Source: Alphaproteobacteria bacterium
Lineage (GTDB): Bacteria; Pseudomonadota; Alphaproteobacteria; JANQMY01
Direction of reading: 5' to 3'
Assembly: GCA_028289425.1 (NCBI GenBank)
Contig: JANQPL010000017.1
Span: 62,001-126,000, forward strand
DNA length: 64,000 bases
Below the pieces are notes generated by a model that made no database searches, was not told the DNA's origin, and saw only the letters and a program-made list of their open reading frames with translations. The position numbers and the translations under genes are program-made. The first letter of the stretch is position 1. Each line of letters begins with the position of its first letter. Below are positions 16,613 through 24,578 of this stretch, in pieces.

Positions 16613-17901
16613 AAGCGGCTTTACAGGTGCAACCTGACATTCCATCAGTGGTCAGACGGACTGAATGCCGTCTGTGCGGCAGCACCGACCTCATCTGTTC
16701 TGTGCCGCTTGCCCAGGTGCCTATCGCCTCTCCAAATGTGGGCAAAATTGAGGATTATTCAGGGGGCCGACTTGACCAAATCGTTGCGCCCCTGGACAAT
16801 TACCTGTGTGGCTCATGCGGTCTCAATCAACTCGTCCACGTGGTCGATCCGTCCTTGATTTATCGTGATTATCTCTATCGGACGTCCGTATCAATGGGAC
16901 TGTCGGACCATTTCAAAGATCTGGCGAATGGCGTTGTGGAAACGCTTCAACTGCCCGTGGGCAGTTTTGTCGTCGAATTTGGCAGCAATGACGGCACCCT
17001 GCTGAGGCACTTTAAGAACGCCGGCATGAAGGTGCAGGGCATCGATCCCGCGCAAGCAATTGCGTCCGAAGCGACCGCGGCAGCAATACCTACGATCGCT
17101 GATTTTTTTTCTGAATCAATTGCGAAGCAGATCGTGGCAGATTCGGGAGAGGCCGATGTTATCGTTTCGAATAATGCGATGGCGAACATCGACTCCCTTG
17201 ATCAGATCTTGAATGGTGTTCGTGCTCTTCTGAAGGCTGACGGTGTTTTTGTATTCGAGACCCAGTACGCCCTCGATGTGTTTGAGAAATTCTTGCTGGA
17301 CGTAATTTATCACGAACACATTTCTACATTTTCGGTGAAACCGGTGGTCGAGGCTTTTGCACGGTATGGTCTTGAGGTTTTTGATGCGCAGAGAATTCCG
17401 ACGAAAGGGGGATCAATACGATTTTGGGTTCAGCACAAAGACGGCGGGCGCATCAGATCACCCGAAGTCATGCGGCTCATTCGACTAGAACATGAAGCGG
17501 GTCTTTACGATCCCGCATATCACGAGCAGTTCGCGGCCAAGGTATTGAACCTAAAGCAGCAGGTTCACGCAATCGCGGAAGCCGCCCAGCACAGCGGCCG
17601 TCTGATTGCGGGTTACGGAACGTCAGTAGGTTGCGCTGCGTTAATCCACCAGCTTGAGCTTGAACAATGGTTAGACTGTTTGTACGACGATACACCGTTT
17701 AAGTCTGTGATCGAAGGACCGGGATATCGATTGCCAGTCCACAAGGGTGAGAATCTCAGCACGCAGAACCCTGCAATCGTCTTCGTTTTGGCCTGGCGAT
17801 ACGCGAAACCGATAATGGCAAAACAAAAATCCTACCTCAAATCCGGCGGCCGCTTTATCGTGCCCCTGCCGGATTTGTCCGTGCTTTCTGGGTGTGCTTA
17901 G
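16609..17901 (+). CDS. Zinc-site SAM methyltransferase, NDP-sugar C-methyltransferase type
   Basis: A 430-residue protein from ATG 16609, which overlaps the stop of the oxidoreductase; the track start lies inside that gene. The zinc site is CRLCGSTD with CGSCGLNQL near residues 16-70. The SAM domain shows FVVEFGSNDGTLLRHF and VIVSNNAMANIDSL. The catalytic-type motif VIYHEHISTFSV is complete (Y-H-E-H). The C-terminal domain has RLIAGYGTSVGCAALIHQL. This is the closest match in the window to bona fide NDP-hexose 3-C-methyltransferases (TylCIII, NovU type). It ends the operon that begins at 12220 and stops five bases before a convergent methyltransferase gene. Confidence 0.87.
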   Translation: MKAALQVQPDIPSVVRRTECRLCGSTDLICSVPLAQVPIASPNVGKIEDYSGGRLDQIVAPLDNYLCGSCGLNQLVHVVDPSLIYRDYLYRTSVSMGLSDHFKDLANGVVETLQLPVGSFVVEFGSNDGTLLRHFKNAGMKVQGIDPAQAIASEATAAAIPTIADFFSESIAKQIVADSGEADVIVSNNAMANIDSLDQILNGVRALLKADGVFVFETQYALDVFEKFLLDVIYHEHISTFSVKPVVEAFARYGLEVFDAQRIPTKGGSIRFWVQHKDGGRIRSPEVMRLIRLEHEAGLYDPAYHEQFAAKVLNLKQQVHAIAEAAQHSGRLIAGYGTSVGCAALIHQLELEQWLDCLYDDTPFKSVIEGPGYRLPVHKGENLSTQNPAIVFVLAWRYAKPIMAKQKSYLKSGGRFIVPLPDLSVLSGCA

Positions 17902-17906
17902 TGCGT

Positions 17907-18572
17907 TCACTCCATGAAGATGAACTCGTAGTCTCCGGTGTAGCCGAAACGGTTGTAGAGCCAAATCCACTCGTCCGTATCGAGAAAGGATTCGGCGGTC
18001 AGTGCCCAACATTGCAAGTTGAAAAGCTCCTGTTCATCCCGATAGCTCTCGACCATGATGTATTTTTTCCGTCCGACGCGCTCAATTTCTCGAACGGCAC
18101 ACTCCAGCTCCATCAGTCGAAGATTGTGAAGACACCCAAGTGAGATGACGAGGTCGAAGGTATCTGCGGGCCATGGATAGGGCTGTTCGGCGCGGTGCCG
18201 GATCAAGTGCTTTCTAACGTCTTCCTTAGCGTCTTCAAGACCGTGCCGGGAAATATCAAAACCGGATACCTCAAGGCCAGGCACAAGCTTCAGCATCTCG
18301 TGAAGTAGGTAAGCTTTGCCGCAGCCCACGTCCAATACTTTGGAGCCCTCGCTCAAATCATAAGTCTCAATCAGAGCCTGGGCGACCGGGGTCCAGCGGC
18401 CGGGAATGTACCTATACCCACCGTATCCGTATCGCCGATCGCCATCCCAGTAGTCGGCTTCATAGAATTTGGCCTTTTTCATGCAATGAACTTTGTCGTC
18501 GACCATGCGCGCCAAATAATCCCGGCTGGTCATTTGATGCAGTGGCGTCACGATGTTCATCAGTCGTCCCAT
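17907..18572 (-). CDS. Class I SAM-dependent methyltransferase
   Basis: A 221-residue methyltransferase. KVLDVGCGKAYLLHEML is motif I, VSGFDISRHGLEDA motif II, and FDLVISLGCLHNLRLMEL the motif IV region. An unusual Tyr/Gly-rich leader (DGDRRYGYGGYRYIPGRW) precedes it. It is the last gene of a minus-strand run and overlaps the LIC12192-type gene by 13 bases. Close coupling suggests it modifies the carbohydrate made by that module. O- or N-methylation cannot be distinguished. Confidence 0.8.
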   Translation of the reverse strand: MGRLMNIVTPLHQMTSRDYLARMVDDKVHCMKKAKFYEADYWDGDRRYGYGGYRYIPGRWTPVAQALIETYDLSEGSKVLDVGCGKAYLLHEMLKLVPGLEVSGFDISRHGLEDAKEDVRKHLIRHRAEQPYPWPADTFDLVISLGCLHNLRLMELECAVREIERVGRKKYIMVESYRDEQELFNLQCWALTAESFLDTDEWIWLYNRFGYTGDYEFIFME

Positions 18573-19042
18573 GGTAGTGGTCCCTGCACTGTTGGGGCGC
18601 TAACCGACAGGTTGGAGAGTTTGTTTTGTTCTATGGGCTGCCGAGAATCCGCTTGGGCCTGTTCCCCAATTTTGAGCTCGTACATATGCCCGAGCTCGCT
18701 CAGCCCTTGTTCGTCATTGATCTCTAGGTTTTCCACGGCGCCGTGAATTGATGCGCCCGCTTGAAAGATTGCTCGACAAAAGGTGTCGCGACGCTCGCGT
18801 TTCATTGGCAGCATGAACACTGAGTACAGCACGAAACCGTCTACTCGCTCGACCTCACGCAGCAGCTCGTGGAGCATGATATAGCAACTGGGCATGGCGT
18901 ACTCGGTGGCAGACAATAGATACGCAATGCCATTACGCTGACAGTAGTCACGGACAACCAAGTTTTGGACATGCTGGGGCACGCGGTCGCCAAAATACGG
19001 CCGAGACCCGATATATCCTCTGTATCCGAACCGATTGGTCAT
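18560..19042 (-). CDS. LIC12192-family sporadic carbohydrate cluster protein
   Basis: A 160-residue protein. Its first 110 residues match my recollection of the LIC12192 family (TIGR04323): GYIGSRPYFGDRVPQHVQNL, RDYCQRNGIAYLLSATEYAM and GFVLYSVFMLPMKRERRD. Members occur sporadically in surface-carbohydrate clusters, often with a 2OG-Fe(II) oxygenase and split transketolase, exactly as here. The last 35 residues are low in order and look non-conserved. It starts 23 bases after the oxygenase gene. No reaction is known; a carbohydrate-modifying or binding role is inferred from context only. Confidence 0.83.
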   Translation of the reverse strand: MTNRFGYRGYIGSRPYFGDRVPQHVQNLVVRDYCQRNGIAYLLSATEYAMPSCYIMLHELLREVERVDGFVLYSVFMLPMKRERRDTFCRAIFQAGASIHGAVENLEINDEQGLSELGHMYELKIGEQAQADSRQPIEQNKLSNLSVSAPTVQGPLPWDD

Positions 19043-19065
19043 TGCGCTATTGCCGTAATTTGAAC

Positions 19066-19887
19066 CTACTCGCTAAAGCCTTCTGGCAGACGATAGTCCA
19101 AACCAATGCGGCTCGCTGGCCGCAAATTGACGAATTCAAAAAATTCTCCCAGCTTCTTGTCTGCATAGGGAGACAGAGCACTTTTGAATCGGCAATTAAG
19201 GCTCCACCGGGTTTCGTCCTCGATGTTGATGCGATTTCCATGCATCACGGTTTGTGTGAATATGAGGATGGATCCAAAATCGATTTTGAGAAACTCTAAG
19301 TCACCAGAGACGCTTGCATACAAGTCTTCTGCGGAACCGTTTTGGTGGTCCGACATCACCATTTGATAAGAGCGATCGCTGCCAATGGGCAATATGTACA
19401 TGCTCTTAGTCTTGAAGCAGTCTACAAGAGGTACCCACACCACCACTTCGAAAGGCGAGTCACCGTCCCAGACGTCCGCGTGGATCGGCAGCAGAGAACT
19501 CGAGTCGTTGGGTAATTGAACACTAAGACCAAGGCCGCGCTGCATGGCGAGTTCATTGCCCACCAGCGTGTGTAGCGCTTCGAGAACTAGGGAGTAATAG
19601 GTGGGCCGGACCCAGGGGGTGCTGCGCAAGGTTTGAATCACTTCAAGCCGCAAGTCATTCAATGACTCAGCACCGACGTAAAGGTGGATGTTGTTCAGAA
19701 GGTCTTCCGGCGACTTCGTCGGCGATATGTTGAGCGTCTCAGAAACGGTGTCTGCTACCAGTTCCCGAATGGCATGAAGCCCTTCTGAATTCTCGGTGGG
19801 CAGAATTACATATCCCTTACCCAGAAAATCTGAGACCAGCGGCGATTCTTCAAGTGCTTCAAAGCAATCGGGGCGGGAGATGTTCAT
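19066..19887 (-). CDS. Sporadic carbohydrate cluster 2OG-Fe(II) oxygenase
   Basis: A 273-residue protein from ATG 19887, which overlaps the upstream transketolase stop as TGATG; the track start is a GTG one codon earlier. The double-stranded beta-helix iron site is visible: HADVWDGDSPFEVVVW provides His-x-Asp, and FTQTVMHGNRIN with ETRWSLNCRFKS provides the distal His and the 2-oxoglutarate-binding Arg. This fits the oxygenase that accompanies LIC12192 proteins (TIGR04324, from memory). It would hydroxylate or oxidise a sugar or sugar nucleotide using O2 and 2-oxoglutarate. Confidence 0.84.
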   Translation of the reverse strand: MNISRPDCFEALEESPLVSDFLGKGYVILPTENSEGLHAIRELVADTVSETLNISPTKSPEDLLNNIHLYVGAESLNDLRLEVIQTLRSTPWVRPTYYSLVLEALHTLVGNELAMQRGLGLSVQLPNDSSSLLPIHADVWDGDSPFEVVVWVPLVDCFKTKSMYILPIGSDRSYQMVMSDHQNGSAEDLYASVSGDLEFLKIDFGSILIFTQTVMHGNRINIEDETRWSLNCRFKSALSPYADKKLGEFFEFVNLRPASRIGLDYRLPEGFSE

Positions 19888-20828
19888 CACGCCACATTCT
19901 TCTGTGCCACATCGTTCAAAATCCGATTAGTGATCTGATCCGGCTGAAGCCCATTCAGCGACAGCAAATCATCTTGCACGCCGTAGTTTGTTGCGAAAGC
20001 GTCTGGTAGACCCAGGCGGACGAGTGCCGGCATGCCGCTTCTCTCGGCGAACAGTTCAGCGACGGCACTTCCCAGGCCGCCTATTCGAGTGTGCTCTTCC
20101 ACGGACACCACAAGACTCGCGTGATGTGTTCTTTCGATGATGAGTTCTTCGTCCAGCGGTTTGATTGTGTGTATGTGAATAACCTCAGAGTCGATCCCCT
20201 GTCTCGAAAGGAGTTTGCTTGCAGAAAGGCATCGGTTGGTCATGACACCACAGGAAACGAACACAACAGCGCCTGTGCCCGCCGCTTCGCGCATGACGAT
20301 CCCTTTGCCGATTTCAAATCCTCTTCGATCGTGGCTGACAATAGGGTCGCCCCCCTTGCCCAAGCGGATGTAGATCGGATGCGGCCAATCGAGGGTCGCC
20401 TTCATAAGGCGCACCATCTCGTCAGAGTCCGCAACGGCGGTTACGGTCATATTCGGAAGCGCCCGCATGATGGCGATGTCTTCTACGGCGAGATGGGTGG
20501 GTCCCAAAGGCGCGTACACTACGCCGCCGCCATTTCCGATAAATCTCACTGGAAGGTCGTGCAGGCAAAGGTCCAAGGCGACCTGCTCATAACTGCGGCG
20601 CGTAATGAATGTGGCGATTGTGTTTACGAACGGCACAAAACCATCCATGGCCATGCCGGCGGCCATTCCGATCACGTTGGCTTCGGTAACGCCCTCCATG
20701 AAGTAGCGGGCGGGCATTTCTTCTTTCATTTCTTGAAGGAGGCCGGGGCTTAGGTCGGACCCGATGAAGACCACACGCGGATCTTGCTGCGCCAATTGAT
20801 GGACCATGTTGAGGCAGGTCTTTCTCAT
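19887..20828 (-). CDS. Transketolase-like protein, C-terminal (pyrimidine-binding) subunit
   Basis: A 313-residue protein equal to the second half of transketolase/DXPS enzymes. RYFMEGVTEANVIGMAAGMA carries the Glu that activates thiamine diphosphate, GGGVVYAPLGPTHLAVEDIA is the conserved Pyr-domain region, and the last 110 residues form the transketolase C-terminal domain (VVSVEEHTRIGGLGSAVAEL). It is joined to the N-terminal subunit gene by ATGA, so the two form a heteromeric enzyme. It would transfer a two-carbon ketol unit or form a related ThDP intermediate in sugar synthesis. Confidence 0.88.
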   Translation of the reverse strand: MRKTCLNMVHQLAQQDPRVVFIGSDLSPGLLQEMKEEMPARYFMEGVTEANVIGMAAGMAMDGFVPFVNTIATFITRRSYEQVALDLCLHDLPVRFIGNGGGVVYAPLGPTHLAVEDIAIMRALPNMTVTAVADSDEMVRLMKATLDWPHPIYIRLGKGGDPIVSHDRRGFEIGKGIVMREAAGTGAVVFVSCGVMTNRCLSASKLLSRQGIDSEVIHIHTIKPLDEELIIERTHHASLVVSVEEHTRIGGLGSAVAELFAERSGMPALVRLGLPDAFATNYGVQDDLLSLNGLQPDQITNRILNDVAQKNVA

Positions 20829-21685
20829 GCAGGCGTCCTCAGCGCTTCGTTCATCTCGGTCAGTATCTCGGGAGAGAATTTAGAATGGTGGTGCCATTTC
20901 GGATTGTTCTCGGCGAACGGGATCCCTTTTCCCTTGACCGTGTGGCAAATCACGGCGGTCGGTCTGTTGGAGGCAATGGGGACAGATTTAAATACGTCGG
21001 ACAACGCGCTCATGTCGTGCCCATCCACATCCACGGCTTTGAATCCAAAACTTGTCCATTTGTCGAGGAGCGGTTCAAGCGTCTGAATCTCTTCCGTCGG
21101 GCCTGCCGATTGGATCTTGTTGTAGTCGACAATGGCGCAGAGATTTGACAGCTTGTGCTTTCCTGCACACATCGCGGCCTCCCAGACGGACCCTTCATTG
21201 ATTTCGCCGTCGCCCATCACCACGAAGACTCTGCTGTTGCGGTTTTGCATGCGCGCCGCCAGCGCCATACCCACGCCAATAGAAAGTCCATGACCGAGTG
21301 CACCGGTCGACGCCTCCACGCCCGGTACTTTGCCGCGCTCCGGATGACCGCCCAAGATTCCATCAACATGGCAAAAGCGATCCAGCTCTTCCGCGTCGAA
21401 AAATCCTTTGTCCGCCAAGAGGGCGTAGAGTGCCAGACAACCATGCCCTTTCGACAAGATACAGCGATCACGTTCCGGCCAACCGGGCTGGTCCGGTTGG
21501 AACCGCAAGACCTCATCGTAGAGCGATCGTAGAATCTCAATGAGCGACATTGACGAGCCGACGTGACCGCGATTGCCGCCCACCAGCCCCCGCACGACCA
21601 ATTGGCGCAAATATAATGACCGTTCATCGAGAAGTGCCGGTTGGACGGACGAAGAAGCGATACCAGTCAAATTCATGCTCCGCAT
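20825..21685 (-). CDS. Transketolase-like protein, N-terminal (ThDP-binding) subunit
   Basis: A 286-residue protein equal to the first half of transketolase. NRGHVGSSMSLIEILRSLYD is the early conserved region, CILSKGHGCLALYALL follows, and the thiamine diphosphate motif runs from MGDGEINEGSVWEAAM to VDYNKIQSAG. HTVKGKGIPFAENNPKWHHH matches the end of the domain. ATG at 21685 is used; a second ATG lies three codons later. First gene of the module transketolase N, transketolase C, oxygenase, LIC12192 protein, methyltransferase. Being separate from central metabolism genes, it is likely a dedicated biosynthetic transketolase. Confidence 0.88.
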   Translation of the reverse strand: MRSMNLTGIASSSVQPALLDERSLYLRQLVVRGLVGGNRGHVGSSMSLIEILRSLYDEVLRFQPDQPGWPERDRCILSKGHGCLALYALLADKGFFDAEELDRFCHVDGILGGHPERGKVPGVEASTGALGHGLSIGVGMALAARMQNRNSRVFVVMGDGEINEGSVWEAAMCAGKHKLSNLCAIVDYNKIQSAGPTEEIQTLEPLLDKWTSFGFKAVDVDGHDMSALSDVFKSVPIASNRPTAVICHTVKGKGIPFAENNPKWHHHSKFSPEILTEMNEALRTPA

Positions 21686-21812
21686 GGTTGTCGACTAATC
21701 TGAGCACGATCTATGACACGATTCGGACGCCCATCAGAGGGCAGAACGACGTTTGAGCGCGCCGCTTCAACAATTGAACACCTGACGAATCAGACGACCT
21801 TACGCGCGGGAA

Positions 21813-22451
21813 TCAATGCGCCGATCCAAACAGAGTCGCTTCGATATCTTGCCACGAGTTATGGGCCACCAAGGGGGTGCTAACAGGTCCAGGCCGGCTA
21901 TTTGCAAACCAGATGGGCGTTACGCCAGAAGGGAAATCCCTGTGCGAAAGGACTTCCGGCAAATCGTCCACGAAGAATTGACAGCCCAGAGATCGAATGC
22001 GGTCAATCTTGGCATCGCGTGTTTCTTCAAAATGCACGTCCGCCGGTCGAAGACCATACCCGTCAAGGTCAAAAAATTGGTGATCTTCAAGCCAGTCACG
22101 GGCGGCATCCCATAGATTGATCTTGTGTTTGTCGAAATGTCCGCGCTTAGTCTTGTGGCTCACAATGCTGATTGTGCATCCAGCCGATCGGGCCCTGAGC
22201 AGACAGTTGCCGGCGCCGGCAAACAACTGGGCCCGCTTGATAAATCGGCCGTATACCTGCCCCTGTAGCCGCATCCATACCTTTTCCCCTTGTGCCGAGT
22301 TTGTCAGATACGATTTCGTTGCGACTTTTGAGGAAAGCGCAGTGCCCTCGGGAACCAAGCCAATTTCAACAGCTACCTGGCCGAACACACGATCGTAGTC
22401 GATCAGGGTGTTGTCGAGATCAATTCCAATGTGAAAGGGGGCCGGTTTCAC
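21813..22451 (-). CDS. HAD-superfamily hydrolase, probable sugar phosphatase
   Basis: A 212-residue HAD protein beginning at a GTG. IGIDLDNTLIDYDRVFG is motif I with the nucleophile Asp and DxDxT, ISIVSHKTKRG is motif II with Ser, and FFVDDLPEVL is motif IV with two Asp. A helical cap of about 90 residues lies between motifs I and II. Within this locus it could be the phosphatase that removes the 7-phosphate of a heptose 1,7-bisphosphate (the GmhB step), but it is not close to GmhB in motif spacing that I can judge. It lies between the transketolase unit and another methyltransferase, all on the minus strand. Confidence 0.75.
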   Translation of the reverse strand: MKPAPFHIGIDLDNTLIDYDRVFGQVAVEIGLVPEGTALSSKVATKSYLTNSAQGEKVWMRLQGQVYGRFIKRAQLFAGAGNCLLRARSAGCTISIVSHKTKRGHFDKHKINLWDAARDWLEDHQFFDLDGYGLRPADVHFEETRDAKIDRIRSLGCQFFVDDLPEVLSHRDFPSGVTPIWFANSRPGPVSTPLVAHNSWQDIEATLFGSAH

Positions 22452-22508
22452 GTCGATTGAATGCGGTGCTGACAGTGCGATGTGGGGATGCTGGACCTCA
22501 CTTGGACG

Positions 22509-23720
22509 CTAGAGTCGCCGTGTAGCAGACAGATAGATCGTTTCACGTCCGAACAGGGCTTTGAAGTGTTTCATTTGCGCTACCGAGGCCACGTCCAGCG
22601 ACTTTTTGGTCCAGAGTTGCAGGACTTCTCGAACCGGGTCGTTAAAATTGTCGGCCACGTTTTCCAATTCGGCCGCAATAAGTGAAAGTGACGCCGCCAC
22701 ATGATCATTCAGCTCGCTCAGGGCATCGTTGTCGGACTGGTAGAACGCCTCCTGCCACCGGCGAGCAGACCGATGAAGGTCCCTAAATCCATTCTCAAGT
22801 TTATGGTTCTCGCTAACGTTACGTTCTGGAAACACGCAACGGTGATCGATGAAATTATGGATGTTGCGCCGGCTGGCGGCCAATAGGTGCTCATTGAACG
22901 CCCTATGCTTTCCGACCAATCCTTTGAACCATCGCCAATCTGTCGCAAATCTGGGAAATGTCGCTAGAGCTTCGAACTCTGTGCCAATAGCTTTAAGAGC
23001 AGTTTCAAGCGGTAACGCCACGTTGAAGTAGTGCGGGTTCAACATACAGTCATGAATCCAGTCTTCATGGCTGCGGGTCATGCCGGGCAGTGTTTGCAAA
23101 TGGGGTCCAAAGGCGCGTCGTAGTGTTTTGGTTTTTCGGTCAAAATCGTCATTCGGATCCACTAAGCGAAGTGCGATCAGTCTACGCATAACATTGGCAA
23201 AGAAGCCGCTGTGTGGAACAACCGTCAGCACCAGGACTCCGCCGGGCGCGACATGCGCCGCGAGTTTCTCGATCAGCGTCAATTCGCTCGGAAGCGAACC
23301 GAGCCAGTTTTCGCAAAAAACAATGTCAAATAGCTGCTCACTTTTGAAATCCTGGAACCTCTCGGCGCGAATTTCCGGTTTGGTATGCGGTGCCTCGTGG
23401 ATGCGGTAGGTGAGTTCTATGTCGCGGCGGCCGGTTGGGTTCGGCTCGACAAGAACATAAGTCTCAGGAAGCTGAGAGGCCACGTACAAACTGTTTTGTC
23501 CGGACCCAGGGGCAATTTCCAGCACTCGTGCGCCACGGAAAGAGAATGGCGGCAGGCCGATAGACCGATAAAGCGAATCGCGCCGTGAAAAGTGCTGTTC
23601 GATTGATTCAGCGTGGTAGCGGACGGGCGAGATATTGTGGCGCTTGTAGTATTCAAGGTGACCGTCTTGAACTTCTTCCTGAACTGCCACTAACTGGCTC
23701 CTCATGCTCGAACGAATCAT
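22509..23720 (-). CDS. Class I SAM methyltransferase with long C-terminal extension
   Basis: About 403 residues, taking ATG 23720 (the track uses a TTG three codons earlier). ARVLEIAPGSGQNSLYVASQ is motif I, ETYVLVEPNPTGRRDIEL motif II, and FDIVFCENWLGSLPSE with GGVLVLTVVPHSGFF follow. After residue 230 comes a helical region of some 170 residues without a recognised domain. The glycan context suggests sugar methylation. It is divergent from the methyltransferase at 23842, leaving about 120 bases for two promoters. Confidence 0.72.
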   Translation of the reverse strand: MIRSSMRSQLVAVQEEVQDGHLEYYKRHNISPVRYHAESIEQHFSRRDSLYRSIGLPPFSFRGARVLEIAPGSGQNSLYVASQLPETYVLVEPNPTGRRDIELTYRIHEAPHTKPEIRAERFQDFKSEQLFDIVFCENWLGSLPSELTLIEKLAAHVAPGGVLVLTVVPHSGFFANVMRRLIALRLVDPNDDFDRKTKTLRRAFGPHLQTLPGMTRSHEDWIHDCMLNPHYFNVALPLETALKAIGTEFEALATFPRFATDWRWFKGLVGKHRAFNEHLLAASRRNIHNFIDHRCVFPERNVSENHKLENGFRDLHRSARRWQEAFYQSDNDALSELNDHVAASLSLIAAELENVADNFNDPVREVLQLWTKKSLDVASVAQMKHFKALFGRETIYLSATRRL

Positions 23721-23841
23721 ATTACTCAACTAAGATTGAGTTGGTCACAGCCTCACAATCCGAATCAATTGCCCCATCGAGCTTAGTATGGCTCATGGGA
23801 AACGAGCGGCAAAGGGAGCGCTTCAGCGTGAAAGGAGTTCA

Positions 23842-24525
23842 ATGTCCGAGCGTCGCATGAGAGACCCGGTCAATCAGCCCAACATCGATTTTATAGAGCA
23901 ACGTGGCGAGGTTTCGCTTGGGCTGCTCAAAAGCAGGGAGTGGATTGAAGACCCTCGTCGTTTCCTCTTTTCCCTGGCACGCTACAAGTTCGTCGCAAAA
24001 ATGCTGTCGGGTCGGCAAAGCGTGTTGGAGATCGGTTGCGGCGATGCCTTTAATGCCCCCATTGTGATGCAGGAAGTCGGCCATCTGACCGTGTCAGACT
24101 TCGATGAAGAATTCATTCATGATGCTAAAGCGCGCGTGCCGCCGGAGTATCCATACGAAGCGGTTGTGCATAACTTTCTTGATGGCCCGCTGATATCAGA
24201 CGACATGTTCGATGCGGCGTATACACTGGACGTCTTGGAGCACATCGATCAAGACAATGAAGATCGGTTTCTGCAAAACATCATGTGCGCGCTGACAGCC
24301 GAAGCGGTGATGATTGTCGGCATGCCCTCTTTAGAATCTCAGGTTCATGCCTCCGAGGGGAGCAAGAAGGGTCACATCAATTGCAAATCCGCTCCAGAAC
24401 TCAATCATGTCATGTCACGCTACTTCCACTCGGTGTTCCTGTTCAGCATGAACGACGAAATGGTGCATACGGGCTTTCACAAGATGGCTCACTACATCAT
24501 AGCCGTGTGCGCTCATCGTAAATGA
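23842..24525 (+). CDS. Class I SAM-dependent methyltransferase
   Basis: A 227-residue protein. ATG 23842 is chosen over the track start because AAAGGAG lies four bases before it, the clearest ribosome site in the region. VLEIGCGDAFNAPIVMQE is motif I, TVSDFDEEFIHDA motif II, FDAAYTLDVLEHIDQDNEDR motif IV and AEAVMIVGMPS the following strand. It is a lone plus-strand gene between minus-strand groups. The HINCKSAPELNHVMSRYF region resembles UbiG/sugar O-methyltransferase C-termini. The substrate is unknown. Confidence 0.8.
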   Translation: MSERRMRDPVNQPNIDFIEQRGEVSLGLLKSREWIEDPRRFLFSLARYKFVAKMLSGRQSVLEIGCGDAFNAPIVMQEVGHLTVSDFDEEFIHDAKARVPPEYPYEAVVHNFLDGPLISDDMFDAAYTLDVLEHIDQDNEDRFLQNIMCALTAEAVMIVGMPSLESQVHASEGSKKGHINCKSAPELNHVMSRYFHSVFLFSMNDEMVHTGFHKMAHYIIAVCAHRK

Positions 24526-24578
24526 AGATGCGCGTCGCAATCAACGCTTGAGAACTAGGCGGGGTCGACCCCTATCAA

